A stretch of DNA of 9,784 bases from Clostridiales bacterium (lineage in GTDB: Bacteria; Bacillota; Clostridia; Christensenellales; QALW01), in NCBI GenBank assembly GCA_018376855.1, contig JAHAAN010000098.1, positions 1 through 9,784 on the forward strand. Reading direction: 5' to 3'. The position numbers were made by a program, and so were the translations under genes. Numbering within the stretch: the first letter of the stretch is position 1; the number at the start of each line of letters is the position of its first letter. A model generated the notes under the pieces. The model had not been told where the DNA came from. It saw nothing but the letters and a program-made list of their open reading frames with translations, and searched no databases. Below are positions 1 to 5,977 of this stretch, in pieces.

Positions 1-15
1 CTACGGATCAACTGA
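1..15 (+). CDS. 3' end of an upstream gene (last four codons)
   Basis: Frame 1 from the window edge reads Leu-Arg-Ile-Asn and then TGA at 13-15. The last A of this stop is the first A of the hemW start, a TGATG overlap typical of translationally coupled genes. In many Firmicutes the gene before hemW is lepA (elongation factor 4), and a short hydrophobic-basic tail is compatible with that. Four codons cannot prove identity, so lepA is only a guess from gene order. Confidence 0.35.
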   Translation, partial: LRIN

Positions 16-1109
16 TGACTTCGCTGTATATTCACATTCCTTTCTGCATAAAAAAGTGCAAGTACTGCGATTTTGTTTCTTATGCGGGCTGTGAGGAGCT
101 GTTTGACGCTTATATTGAATGCCTTTGCGGGGAAATGCGGCAGTATCGCGGCGAAAGAATTGCAACCGTGTTTATCGGCGGCGGCACGCCGTCGCTGCTT
201 AACGCTTCGCAGGCAGGGCGGCTGCTTGAGGCGGTTGGGAATGCCTTTTGTGTGGAGCCGCAGGCTGAGTTCACCGTAGAGTGCAACCCGGGGTCGCTGG
301 ATTTTGAGAAGCTGCGAGTCTATCGCGATTATGGCGTAAACCGTATTTCGATCGGCCTGCAGTCGGCTTCTGCGGCGGAGCTGAAGCTGCTGGGCAGATG
401 TCATTCCTATGAGCAGTTCCTGCAGGCGTATGCGCTTGCAAGGCAGGTTTTTGATAACATCAATGTTGATTTGATCTCCGGCTTGCCTGGGCAGACGCGT
501 GCCGGTCATATGCGGACGCTCAAAGAAGTAACGGCGCTTGCGCCGGAGCATCTTTCCTGTTACAGCCTGATCGTTTCGGAGGGGACGCTTCTTGCCGAAG
601 AGATTGAGCGCGGGGACTTAATAATGCCGCCTGAAGAGCTTGACAGAGAGATCTATAATGATACCAAAGCTTATTTGGAAGCGCACGGTTATCAGCGTTA
701 TGAGATTTCAAACTTTGCCAAACCCGGCATGGAATGCAGGCATAATTTGCGGTATTGGCTGCGCGGAGAGTATATAGGAATCGGCTGCGCTGCGCATTCG
801 TTTTTGGGCGGGTTCCGTTTTTGCAATCCGGAATCGCTTCAGGTATATATGAACGGTGGGAGGGCGGCAGAAAAAAGCCGCGTTACGCCCCAAGAAGCCG
901 TTGAAGAAACGTTGATGCTGCAGCTGCGTTTAAGCGCGGGCGTGTCGCTGGCAGAGTTAAAAAAGCTTGGCTGCGATTTGCTTCGGGAGCGGAAAAAAGA
1001 GATCGAGAGGCTGCTGGAGCTGCATCTGATTTGGCTTAGTCAAACGCATTTGGGGCTGACGGATGAGGGCTTCCACGTTGCCAATGCGGTGATTCGGCGG
1101 CTTGTGTAG
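15..1109 (+). CDS. hemW: HemW-type radical SAM protein (heme chaperone, HemN-like)
   Basis: This 364-residue protein is a radical SAM enzyme homologue of oxygen-independent coproporphyrinogen III oxidase. It has the N-terminal Y-I-H-I-P-F motif followed by Cys11, Cys15 and Cys18 (CxxxCxxC), which ligate a 4Fe-4S cluster. SAM-binding motifs follow: GGGTPS at residues 55-60, N-R-I-S-I-G-L-Q-S at about 109-117, and D-L-I-S-G-L-P-G-Q-T at about 152-161. A HemN C-terminal type domain occupies roughly residues 280-345. Position 20 is Phe, so the fourth cysteine of true HemN (CxxxCxxCxC) is missing. That marks HemW, whose known role is heme binding and transfer rather than porphyrinogen oxidation. 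Length matches the family. The ATG overlaps the upstream stop codon, implying coupling, and no promoter is visible inside the window. Confidence 0.93.
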   Translation: MTSLYIHIPFCIKKCKYCDFVSYAGCEELFDAYIECLCGEMRQYRGERIATVFIGGGTPSLLNASQAGRLLEAVGNAFCVEPQAEFTVECNPGSLDFEKLRVYRDYGVNRISIGLQSASAAELKLLGRCHSYEQFLQAYALARQVFDNINVDLISGLPGQTRAGHMRTLKEVTALAPEHLSCYSLIVSEGTLLAEEIERGDLIMPPEELDREIYNDTKAYLEAHGYQRYEISNFAKPGMECRHNLRYWLRGEYIGIGCAAHSFLGGFRFCNPESLQVYMNGGRAAEKSRVTPQEAVEETLMLQLRLSAGVSLAELKKLGCDLLRERKKEIERLLELHLIWLSQTHLGLTDEGFHVANAVIRRLV

Positions 1110-1119
1110 CCGCAGTTTT
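1097..1119 (+). terminator. Intrinsic terminator overlapping the hemW stop codon
   Basis: GCGGCT (1097-1102) and AGCCGC (1108-1113) form a perfect 6-bp GC-rich stem with a TGTGT loop, followed after AG by TTTTCTT. The TAG stop codon of hemW at 1107-1109 lies in the hairpin. The stem is short but GC-rich. Bases 1120-1395 after it hold no convincing gene. Confidence 0.5.
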
Positions 1120-1395
1120 CTTGTATATTGAGGTTCAATGTTGTTTTGATCGTGTCGGAAAGCTGTGCGGCAACGGTACATGGCAGCAGATGGCGGTATA
1201 GCGGCTGCAAAAACAAAAATGGCTGAGAAGGCGCCGTTCTGTGCAGGTGATCTTCAGGAACAATTCTCGGAAGCTTTTTCTGATCGGCTGAAGTATTCCT
1301 GTCTTTGCGCGTTTGCGCTCCGTTGCCTTTCTGTTGCTTGGTGAGAATTTTGCAAGAAAGGAAGCTTTTGTTCTGCAAAAGCTATGGTGGTAAGC

Positions 1396-2073
1396 ATGAA
1401 GCTTTACTATACTGAGAACGGTGAGGGCAAGCCTCTGATTCTGCTGCATGGAAATGGGGAAAGCGGGCGCTACTTTGAACATCAAATTCCGTTTTTCAGC
1501 CGAAAATATCGGGTGCTGGCGCTTGATACGCGCGGGCACGGCGATTCCCCGCGCGGGAATGCGCCGTTTACTATTGCGCAGTTTGCAGAGGATTTGCTTG
1601 ATTTTATGAATGAGCATGCTATTGAAAAAGCGCATCTCCTTGGCTTTTCCGACGGCGGCAATATTGCGCTGACCTTCGCGCTTAGGTATCCGGAGCGCGT
1701 GGATCGGTTGATTTTAAACGGCGCTAATTTGGATCCTTCAGGCGTAAGGCTTTCGGTGCAGGCACCCATCGTGTTGGGCTATCATATAGCTTCTTGGTTT
1801 TCCCGAAAAAGCAAAGAAGCTCAAAAAAATGCAGAGCTGCTGGGGCTGATGGTGAAGCAGCCGCATATTCGGGCGGAGCGCCTTGAAACACTGCACGTTC
1901 CAACCTTGGTGATCGCCGGCAGCAGGGATATGATTAAGCGCAGGCATACGCTGCTGATCTATCAAAGCATTCCCGATGCTCGGCTTGAAATTCTGCGGGG
2001 AGATCATTTTATTGCGGCTCGGAAACCGAATGCTTTTAATCAGGCGGTTGAGCGTTTTTTGGAATCGGATTAA
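1396..2073 (+). CDS. Alpha/beta-fold hydrolase
   Basis: The product is a 225-residue alpha/beta hydrolase of the single-domain esterase/lipase-like class. Near the N-terminus L-L-H-G-N-G-E is the HG oxyanion-hole motif. D-T-R-G-H-G-D-S follows beta strand 4. The nucleophile elbow is G-F-S-D-G, giving Ser85; Asp178 in V-I-A-G-S-R-D and His204 in R-G-D-H-F complete a full catalytic triad. The cap region is very short, so substrate cannot be inferred. There is no signal peptide, so it is cytoplasmic. An in-frame ATG at 1384 would add four residues, but it lacks a well-placed ribosome binding site. The ATG at 1396 has GGTGG five bases or so upstream and gives the usual family N-terminus. It stands alone, with long gaps on both sides. 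Function beyond hydrolase is unknown. Confidence 0.88.
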   Translation: MKLYYTENGEGKPLILLHGNGESGRYFEHQIPFFSRKYRVLALDTRGHGDSPRGNAPFTIAQFAEDLLDFMNEHAIEKAHLLGFSDGGNIALTFALRYPERVDRLILNGANLDPSGVRLSVQAPIVLGYHIASWFSRKSKEAQKNAELLGLMVKQPHIRAERLETLHVPTLVIAGSRDMIKRRHTLLIYQSIPDARLEILRGDHFIAARKPNAFNQAVERFLESD

Positions 2074-2237
2074 ATGGAAGGCAGATGCGATCTTATATCT
2101 TTTTTTGCGGCTACTGTTTTTTGTGGTTATTTCTATTTTAAAATAAATTTTTTAACGGCTGTTTTTTATAAGGAATTTTTCAGTTTGAATTGTATCATAA
2201 ATAAAAGTGGAACAAGCAACTGAAAGGAGAATTTTTT

Positions 2238-3503
2238 ATGAGAGTAATAAAACGATCCGTTGCAGTGTGGCTGTTAATAGGCAGCTTGCTGCTGTTGAAT
2301 TTAGCCGGATGCAGCACGGCGGCGCGCGCGGCTGATCTGATGGAGGGTATAGAGGCCCGTTCCGTCAACGGCAGGGAGATGGACGGTTCCTTTATCAAAA
2401 CGCAGGCGGACTTTGCGGTAAAGCTGTTTCAAAACAGCCTGAGGGAAGGAGAAAATTCCTTGATCTCGCCTTTATCAGTCATGCTGGCGCTTTCCATGAC
2501 GGCAAACGGAGCGGCGGCCGAAACGCGGCGGGAAATGGAAGCACTGCTCGGCGGAGGTGTTCCGCTGGAGGAACTGAACAGGTATCTTTACTCTTATGTA
2601 AACGGCTTGCCGAATGATTCGGAATATAAGCTGCAAATCGCTAATTCCATTTGGTTTCGCGATGAGGAAAATGTCTTACAGGTGAAAAAGGATTTTCTTC
2701 AGATTAACGCGGATTATTACCGTGCGGCGGCATATAAGGCTGATTTTAACGATAGCCAAACAGTGAAGGACATCAATCAATGGGTCAAAAAAAATACAGA
2801 CGGCATGATCGACAAGATCGTTGACCAAATCGGCAGAGATACTATGATGTATCTTATCAATGCGCTGGTGTTTGACGCGCAGTGGCAGAAGACTTACGAG
2901 AAGGATCAGATACATGACGGCTCTTTTACCACTGCGAACGGAACGGTTGCAGACGTTCAGATGATGTATTCAATAGAAGACCTGTATCTTAACGACGGAA
3001 ATGCGGTCGGATTTATCAAAAATTATCGGGACGGGAAATATAGCTTTGCTGCGCTGCTTCCAAACGAAGGCGTGTCTGTTGGCGATTATATTCAGTCGCT
3101 CACAGGAGAAAAGCTTCTGCAAACGGTAAGGAATGCCGAATCGGTTTTGCTTTCCGCGGTTATGCCGAAATTCAGCTATGATTATGAAATCGGTATGAAC
3201 AACGCGCTGGCAGCCTTGGGTATGCGCACGGCGTTCGACGGCGGCAGGGCAGATTTTTCAAATCTGGGGCAATCGTCCTTGGGAAATATTTATATCGGTG
3301 AAGTGCTTCATAAAACTTTTATTTGTGTCGATGAGCTTGGCACAAAGGCCGGCGCCGTTACTAAAGTGGAAATGAAAGCGGAAGGTGCTGTAGTAATGCC
3401 GGAAAAACAGGTGGTTTTAGATCGACCGTTTGTTTATTTGATTCTTGATAACGCAACCGGGCTTCCGATTTTTATGGGGACGGTAATGGATCTTCAGAAA
3501 TAA
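2238..3503 (+). CDS. Serpin-family protease inhibitor, predicted lipoprotein
   Basis: This is a 421-residue serpin. A lipoprotein signal peptide covers residues 1-24 (basic M-R-V-I-K-R, hydrophobic core, lipobox L-A-G-C with Cys25), so it is probably anchored on the outer face of the membrane. Serpin landmarks run in order: N-S-L-I-S-P-L-S-V near residues 73-81, A-N-S-I-W-F, then Y-L-I-N-A-L-V-F-D-A-Q-W near the middle. The hinge starts D-E-L-G-T-K-A-G-A at 365-373, D-R-P-F is at 395-398 and the C-terminal strand is L-P-I-F-M-G. The hinge resembles inhibitory serpins (E-E-G-T-E-A-A-A), but has Lys at P13, Gly at P11 and Val at P9. Counting from Gly368 as P15 puts Glu382 at P1, which is uncertain. 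Inhibition is therefore likely but unproven. GAAAGGAGA at 2222-2230 sets the ATG. No clear promoter or terminator is adjacent. Confidence 0.93.
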   Translation: MRVIKRSVAVWLLIGSLLLLNLAGCSTAARAADLMEGIEARSVNGREMDGSFIKTQADFAVKLFQNSLREGENSLISPLSVMLALSMTANGAAAETRREMEALLGGGVPLEELNRYLYSYVNGLPNDSEYKLQIANSIWFRDEENVLQVKKDFLQINADYYRAAAYKADFNDSQTVKDINQWVKKNTDGMIDKIVDQIGRDTMMYLINALVFDAQWQKTYEKDQIHDGSFTTANGTVADVQMMYSIEDLYLNDGNAVGFIKNYRDGKYSFAALLPNEGVSVGDYIQSLTGEKLLQTVRNAESVLLSAVMPKFSYDYEIGMNNALAALGMRTAFDGGRADFSNLGQSSLGNIYIGEVLHKTFICVDELGTKAGAVTKVEMKAEGAVVMPEKQVVLDRPFVYLILDNATGLPIFMGTVMDLQK

Positions 3504-3681
3504 AAAATCTGTCAATAAATAAAAACGGTCGGAGAAAAAATTAAAGAGAAATGTGAAAATGTTGATATTTTAGGGTTGCATAGAACCGTTGTCGGGATTT
3601 TTGCTGCGCAGCGGTAAAGGCAAAGAGAAGCAGAACAGATGTAGACATCGAAAGACAAATGCACTTATCGGGTTTTTTTTC
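3504..3681. other. Gap after the serpin gene; no gene recognised
   Basis: The stretch starts AT-rich and becomes mixed. No hairpin plus T-run that would end the serpin transcript is visible, and no well-spaced sigma-A promoter was found before the decayed ORF at 3682. An open frame on the minus strand across 3541-3834 has the cysteine- and histidine-rich, low-order composition of a shadow frame and was not called. Confidence 0.5.
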
Positions 3682-3849
3682 ATGAAACGAGTTTAAGGGT
3701 TTGCGGTAGGACTGCTGACAGCGGCGCTCATTACAGCAGGCGGCGTGGCCGAAGCGCTGAAAGCCAGTGGTATGATGGCGCGGGGGAGCTGCATGAACAA
3801 TATCCGCGCTGTGGAGGAGATCATCTGTTGCCAAGTTATCTATGCGTAG
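3682..3849 (+). pseudogene. Decayed exported-protein gene with stop codon in its signal peptide
   Basis: Reading from ATG 3682 gives M-K-R-V, a TAA at 3694-3696, then G-F-A-V-G-L-L-T-A-A-L-I-T-A-G-G. This continues as V-A-E-A-L-K-A and about 30 further residues to TAG at 3847-3849. Ignoring the stop, this is a textbook signal peptide: basic start, hydrophobic alanine/leucine core, and an A-E-A or A-L-K-A type cleavage region. One change (for example AAA to TAA) would explain the lesion. The remainder is short and cysteine- and methionine-rich, and does not resemble a domain I know, so the gene seems truncated as well. There is no Shine-Dalgarno before the ATG (T-rich). A strong terminator follows ten bases after the final stop, fitting a formerly transcribed unit. 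The parent family is not recognised. Confidence 0.4.
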
Positions 3850-3852
3850 GCT

Positions 3853-4290
3853 TTAGGAAGGGCTGTGCCGGTCGGCACAGCCCTCTGTTTTTTTCTTTGT
3901 CGCTCCTCTTAACAGGGGAAGCTTCTCTGCTCCGTTCAGGTCAAAAGCTCCGACGTGGGCTTCAGGGAACAACGCTCCAATCATGCGGCAGCTTTCTCTG
4001 TCCTGCCATTTGTCCGCCATGAGCCTACGCAGGGCGGTACGGACCCATGCCGCAAGAGACATTGATTTCTCTATAGTTAAAATCCGTTCCAAAATCAGCT
4101 GCACCGCTCTTTCCCGGAATTGACGCTGTGTAATTTCAAAGGCCACCGCACGCCTGTCAGGAGGTGAGCCCATGCCGACGGACACCGTATCATTGTATAT
4201 AAAGCCCGTTTGTTGCTTCCTTTTGCACATACGAAAAGGAGACGGTTTGAGGCGCTCTGCGTAAGGAAATAAATCCCCGCTGAGAAGCAA
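3853..4290 (-). CDS. Hypothetical protein, unrecognised (start uncertain)
   Basis: The open frame runs 145 codons from a TTG at 4290 to TAA at 3853. I do not recognise the family. The middle (from about F-E-I-T-Q-R-Q-F to A-L-R-R-L-M-A-D-K-W) has the spacing of amphipathic helices rich in Arg, Glu, Leu and Ile, unlike a shadow frame, and codon choice looks normal. The N-terminal 45 residues look less protein-like. No good Shine-Dalgarno precedes the TTG or the internal ATG codons, so the true start may be internal or lost. The last residues (K-K-K-T-E-G-C-A-D-R) come from the complement of the plus-strand terminator, suggesting a read-through tail. It may be a fragment left by a mobile element; no transposase or integrase motif is visible. 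Treat as possible gene or remnant. Confidence 0.4.
   Translation of the reverse strand: MLLSGDLFPYAERLKPSPFRMCKRKQQTGFIYNDTVSVGMGSPPDRRAVAFEITQRQFRERAVQLILERILTIEKSMSLAAWVRTALRRLMADKWQDRESCRMIGALFPEAHVGAFDLNGAEKLPLLRGATKKKTEGCADRHSPS
3859..3894 (+). terminator. Strong rho-independent terminator
   Basis: AGGGCTGTGCCG (3859-3870) and CGGCACAGCCCT (3873-3884) are perfectly complementary. In practice this is an 11-bp stem with a GGTC tetraloop. It is followed by CTG and seven T residues (3888-3894). The T-run lies on the plus strand only, so it acts on rightward transcription, consistent with an ancestral end for the unit at 3682-3849. The same bases also encode the last residues of the minus-strand ORF ending at 3853. 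Confidence 0.85.
4159..4264 (+). CDS. Possible 30-residue ORF with a near-perfect ribosome binding site
   Basis: AGGAGGTGA at 4159-4167 is a near-ideal Shine-Dalgarno, with AGGAGG ending seven bases before ATG at 4172. The ORF encodes 30 residues beginning M-P-T-D-T-V-S-L-Y-I-K and ends at TAA 4262-4264. It lies fully antisense to the hypothetical minus-strand ORF. It could be a short peptide gene, the surviving 5' end of a truncated gene, or chance, since the minus-strand codons for S-P-P would generate the motif by themselves. No family is recognised. The feature span includes the ribosome binding site. Confidence 0.25.
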
Positions 4291-4319
4291 TTGTTTTTCA
4301 GCAGAGATTGTATTATAAT
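4291..4319 (+). promoter_or_regulatory. Sigma-A-type promoter of the acetyltransferase gene
   Basis: TTGTTT (4291-4296) is separated by exactly 17 bases from a consensus TATAAT (4314-4319). Transcription would start near 4326, giving a leader of about 30 bases. An imperfect inverted repeat, GCTGAGAA at 4279-4286 with TTTTCAGC at 4295-4302 (one G-T pair), brackets the -35 element and could be an operator. Confidence 0.65.
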
Positions 4320-4355
4320 GGACTGACCGACAAATTGTTATTTTAGGGGGATAAA

Positions 4356-4838
4356 ATGATTACAATCAATCAGTTTGAGGATAAGTATACGCAGGATGTT
4401 ATAGATATTGTTTTACATTTTCAGAATGATGGAACAAGGCCGCTTGTTTCGGTAGACGATCAGCCTGATATATTGAATATTACTGATGAATATATAAATA
4501 AGGGCGGGAATTTTTGGATCGCCAAAAATGATGAGATATTGATAGGCACTATTGGAATCATGCCTTATAGTGCGGAAATTGCAGTTCTAAAGAAATTTTT
4601 TGTATACGAAAGCTATCAAGGCACACCAAACCACGTTGGAAGAAAACTTTATGATGTGCTTTTATCTTTTGCGGCCGAAAAAGGATATAAGACTATTTTG
4701 TTAGATACACCGCATAATACAGAAAGGGCGCATAAGTTTTATAATAAAGCAGGATTTCGAGAAGTAAAAGAGAACGAATTGCCGATAAAATTTAGTCATC
4801 CATACAAGGACTGCGATTTCTTTTTGCTTGATTTATAA
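4356..4838 (+). CDS. GNAT-family N-acetyltransferase
   Basis: A 160-residue cytoplasmic acetyl-CoA-dependent acetyltransferase of the GNAT fold. The N-terminal strand/helix region is followed by F-W-I-A-K-N-D-E-I-L-I-G-T-I-G (strands 2-3). Then comes A-V-L-K-K-F-F-V (strand 4), with motif A approximated by Y-Q-G-T-P-N-H-V-G-R-K-L near residues 89-100. N-T-E-R-A-H-K-F-Y-N-K-A-G-F near 121-134 is motif B. The motif-A loop is longer and less canonical than Q-x-x-G-x-G/A. The substrate cannot be told from sequence. AGGGGG at 4345-4350 sets the ATG, and its own promoter lies at 4291-4319. The gene is visibly richer in A and T, with ATA and TTA-type codons, than the spoIIG or hemW genes. Together with the decayed ORFs on both sides, this suggests acquisition by transfer. 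Confidence 0.85.
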   Translation: MITINQFEDKYTQDVIDIVLHFQNDGTRPLVSVDDQPDILNITDEYINKGGNFWIAKNDEILIGTIGIMPYSAEIAVLKKFFVYESYQGTPNHVGRKLYDVLLSFAAEKGYKTILLDTPHNTERAHKFYNKAGFREVKENELPIKFSHPYKDCDFFLLDL

Positions 4839-5142
4839 ATTATTGTTTATCGTTTTTATTCGATGACAGCTTTCAACAAACGATGGAAAGTGTCATAGTG
4901 GGTTAGACACTTCGGAAAAACGTCCGTTGGCAGTGCAATACTTGCAAAATTGAAACGGGAAGAATGGTACTTCTTTACGGAATGTCGTCGTTCTTTTCCG
5001 GCCGGTCAGGGCTGTGGCAAAGGCAAGGACTTTTTGTAAATTTAAAATCCTTGAGGGCTGTTTTGTGCTTTGTTATATGTCCCATTATAGAATAGAAAAA
5101 ACAGTAACGCAAGTATATGCGCATAAAAGCTTTTGCGCCGTT
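4839..5142. other. Gap with a strong inverted repeat and a possible decayed ORF
   Basis: ATGACAGCTTTC (4863-4874) can pair with GAAAGTGTCAT (4886-4896), leaving one bulged G and an 11-base loop. The GTGTC of the right arm (4890-4894) could instead pair with GACAC at 4905-4909. An ATG at 4863 opens a frame that meets TAG at 4896, then stays open for 46 codons to TAA at 5037; it includes K-R-E-E-W-Y-F-F-T-E-C. The segment may be a decayed gene end or mobile-element scar, but no family is recognised. No T-run directly follows the inverted repeat on either strand, so it is not a standard terminator. Confidence 0.35.
5096..5139 (-). terminator. Weak candidate terminator downstream of the mgtC-like gene
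   Basis: Just beyond the stop codon of the minus-strand MgtC-family gene, an inverted repeat lies at 5119-5139. GCGC arms flank an AAAAGCTTTT palindrome with a two-base irregularity. In the minus sense a six-T run follows, but about 17 bases further on (5096-5101). That gap is too large for a canonical intrinsic terminator, so the call is tentative. Confidence 0.25.
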
Positions 5143-5856
5143 TTATTTGGAAACAGCGAAGGCCTGGTGAACGCCGTCAAGCTCAAGACAGCGTTCAAAG
5201 ACTTCGTCAATATTTATGCGGTTATCAAATTGAACGTTCAAGTGAATTGTAAGGAGCGTATTATCGGCGGTTGCTTTAACGGCGGAATCGCAAATGTGAA
5301 TTTTATTCTCCTTAAAAAAGCTTTTCATTTGGGCGACGCTTTCAGGGGTGTTTTCGATTTGAAGAAAGCAGGGGGTAACGTTGTCATTGGCAAGAACTTT
5401 ATCAAATCCAATCAGAAACTTGTGAAAAATGATTTGCACTAACAGCAGCACCGCTACGGATACAAAGCCTACTGCATACATGCCTGCGCCGACGGCCATG
5501 CCTACGGCGGAGGTTACCCAGATGCCGGCCGCAGTGGTAAGCCCTTTGATGGACAGACCTTTAACAAAGATCATGCCCGCCCCGAGAAAAGAAATGCCGG
5601 TGATGATATTGGCGGCGATTCGGGAGGCGTCCAAAGAAATGCCCTCCTGCGTTACGACGTCATAAAATCCGTATTTAGAAATAATCATCATCAGTGCCGA
5701 GCCCATTGCAACAATAATGTGCGTGCGGAAGCCTGCATCCTTTTGGCGGAGCGTGCGTTCCACACCGATGATGCCTCCGCATATGCCGGCTAAAATAATT
5801 CTCAGTGCATAAATAAGCTCTTCGTGCGTATGAAAAAATGCGAGGATATCCTGCAT
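5143..5856 (-). CDS. MgtC/SapB-family membrane protein
   Basis: A 237-residue member of the MgtC/SapB family of inner-membrane proteins. Known members aid growth at low magnesium and intracellular survival; the biochemical role is unsettled. Hydrophobic segments lie near residues 14-31, 45-61, 80-99 and 105-145. Family signatures are G-G-I-I-G-V-E-R-T (27-35), A-G-F-R-T-H-I-I-V-A-M-G-S-A-L (41-55), and R-I-A-A-N-I-I-T-G-I-S-F-L-G-A-G (79-94). G-L-T-T-A-A-G-I-W-V follows at 105-114. A soluble ACT-like C-terminal domain covers about 155-237, as in long MgtC proteins. ATG 5856 is preceded by AAGGAG with a rather long 14-base spacer. The frame is open far upstream, but an earlier ATG at 5898 overlaps the promoter -10 element and is unlikely. 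The promoter and Fur-type operator directly upstream point to metal- or peroxide-responsive control. Transcribed alone. Confidence 0.9.
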   Translation of the reverse strand: MQDILAFFHTHEELIYALRIILAGICGGIIGVERTLRQKDAGFRTHIIVAMGSALMMIISKYGFYDVVTQEGISLDASRIAANIITGISFLGAGMIFVKGLSIKGLTTAAGIWVTSAVGMAVGAGMYAVGFVSVAVLLLVQIIFHKFLIGFDKVLANDNVTPCFLQIENTPESVAQMKSFFKENKIHICDSAVKATADNTLLTIHLNVQFDNRINIDEVFERCLELDGVHQAFAVSK

Positions 5857-5888
5857 AATGAAGATGTCAGCTCCTTCAGTTAAAACAA

Positions 5889-5903
5889 TGATAATCATTA
5901 TAT
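5889..5903 (-). promoter_or_regulatory. Fur/PerR-type operator overlapping the mgtC-like promoter
   Basis: Plus-strand bases 5889-5903 read TGATAAT-C-ATTATAT. Against the Bacillus 7-1-7 Fur box (TGATAAT-N-ATTATCA) this matches 12 of 14 defined bases, and against the PerR box (TTATAAT-N-ATTATAA) also 12 of 14. Extended to the classical 19-base Fur box it matches 16 of 19. The core AATGAT-A-ATCATT is a perfect palindrome. The box contains the -10 element, so a bound Fur-family repressor would block polymerase. Fur cannot be distinguished from PerR by sequence alone. Confidence 0.6.
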
Positions 5904-5925
5904 GCAAAATAAATGTAAAAATCAA
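5897..5925 (-). promoter_or_regulatory. Sigma-A-type promoter of the mgtC-like gene
   Basis: On the minus strand TTGATT (5925-5920) and TATAAT (5902-5897) are separated by exactly 17 bases. The -10 is consensus and the -35 matches four of six. Start of transcription is expected near 5890, leaving a leader of about 35 bases that carries AAGGAG at 5876-5871. Confidence 0.75.
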
Positions 5926-5947
5926 GTAATTTATCCTTGTATTTAAA

Positions 5948-5977
5948 CAGCTCCGGGAATGATGATTCTCGGAGCTG
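5948..5977 (-). terminator. Probable terminator downstream of the helicase gene (13-bp hairpin)
   Basis: CAGCTCCGGGAAT (5948-5960) and ATTCTCGGAGCTG (5965-5977) pair along 13 positions with a single G-T pair and a GATG loop. On the minus strand the stem is followed by TTTAAATAC; on the plus strand by CTTTGG. The minus direction fits better, closing the helicase transcript before the mgtC-like promoter. The T-tract is short, so efficiency is uncertain. Bases 5978-6180 between it and the helicase stop hold no convincing gene. Confidence 0.55.

Noticed and set aside
1180..1344. 54-codon plus-strand frame in the gap between hemW and the hydrolase gene
   Set aside because: No Shine-Dalgarno, no recognisable pattern, cysteine-rich tail; the gap shows no other coding signal.
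2074..2237. Terminator or promoter between the hydrolase and serpin genes
   Set aside because: AT-rich with several T-runs, but no GC-rich stem before them and no -35/-10 pair with proper spacing.
3541..3834. 97-codon minus-strand frame opposite the decayed signal-peptide ORF
   Set aside because: Composition typical of a shadow frame, no ribosome binding site; the plus strand carries the clear signal-peptide pattern.
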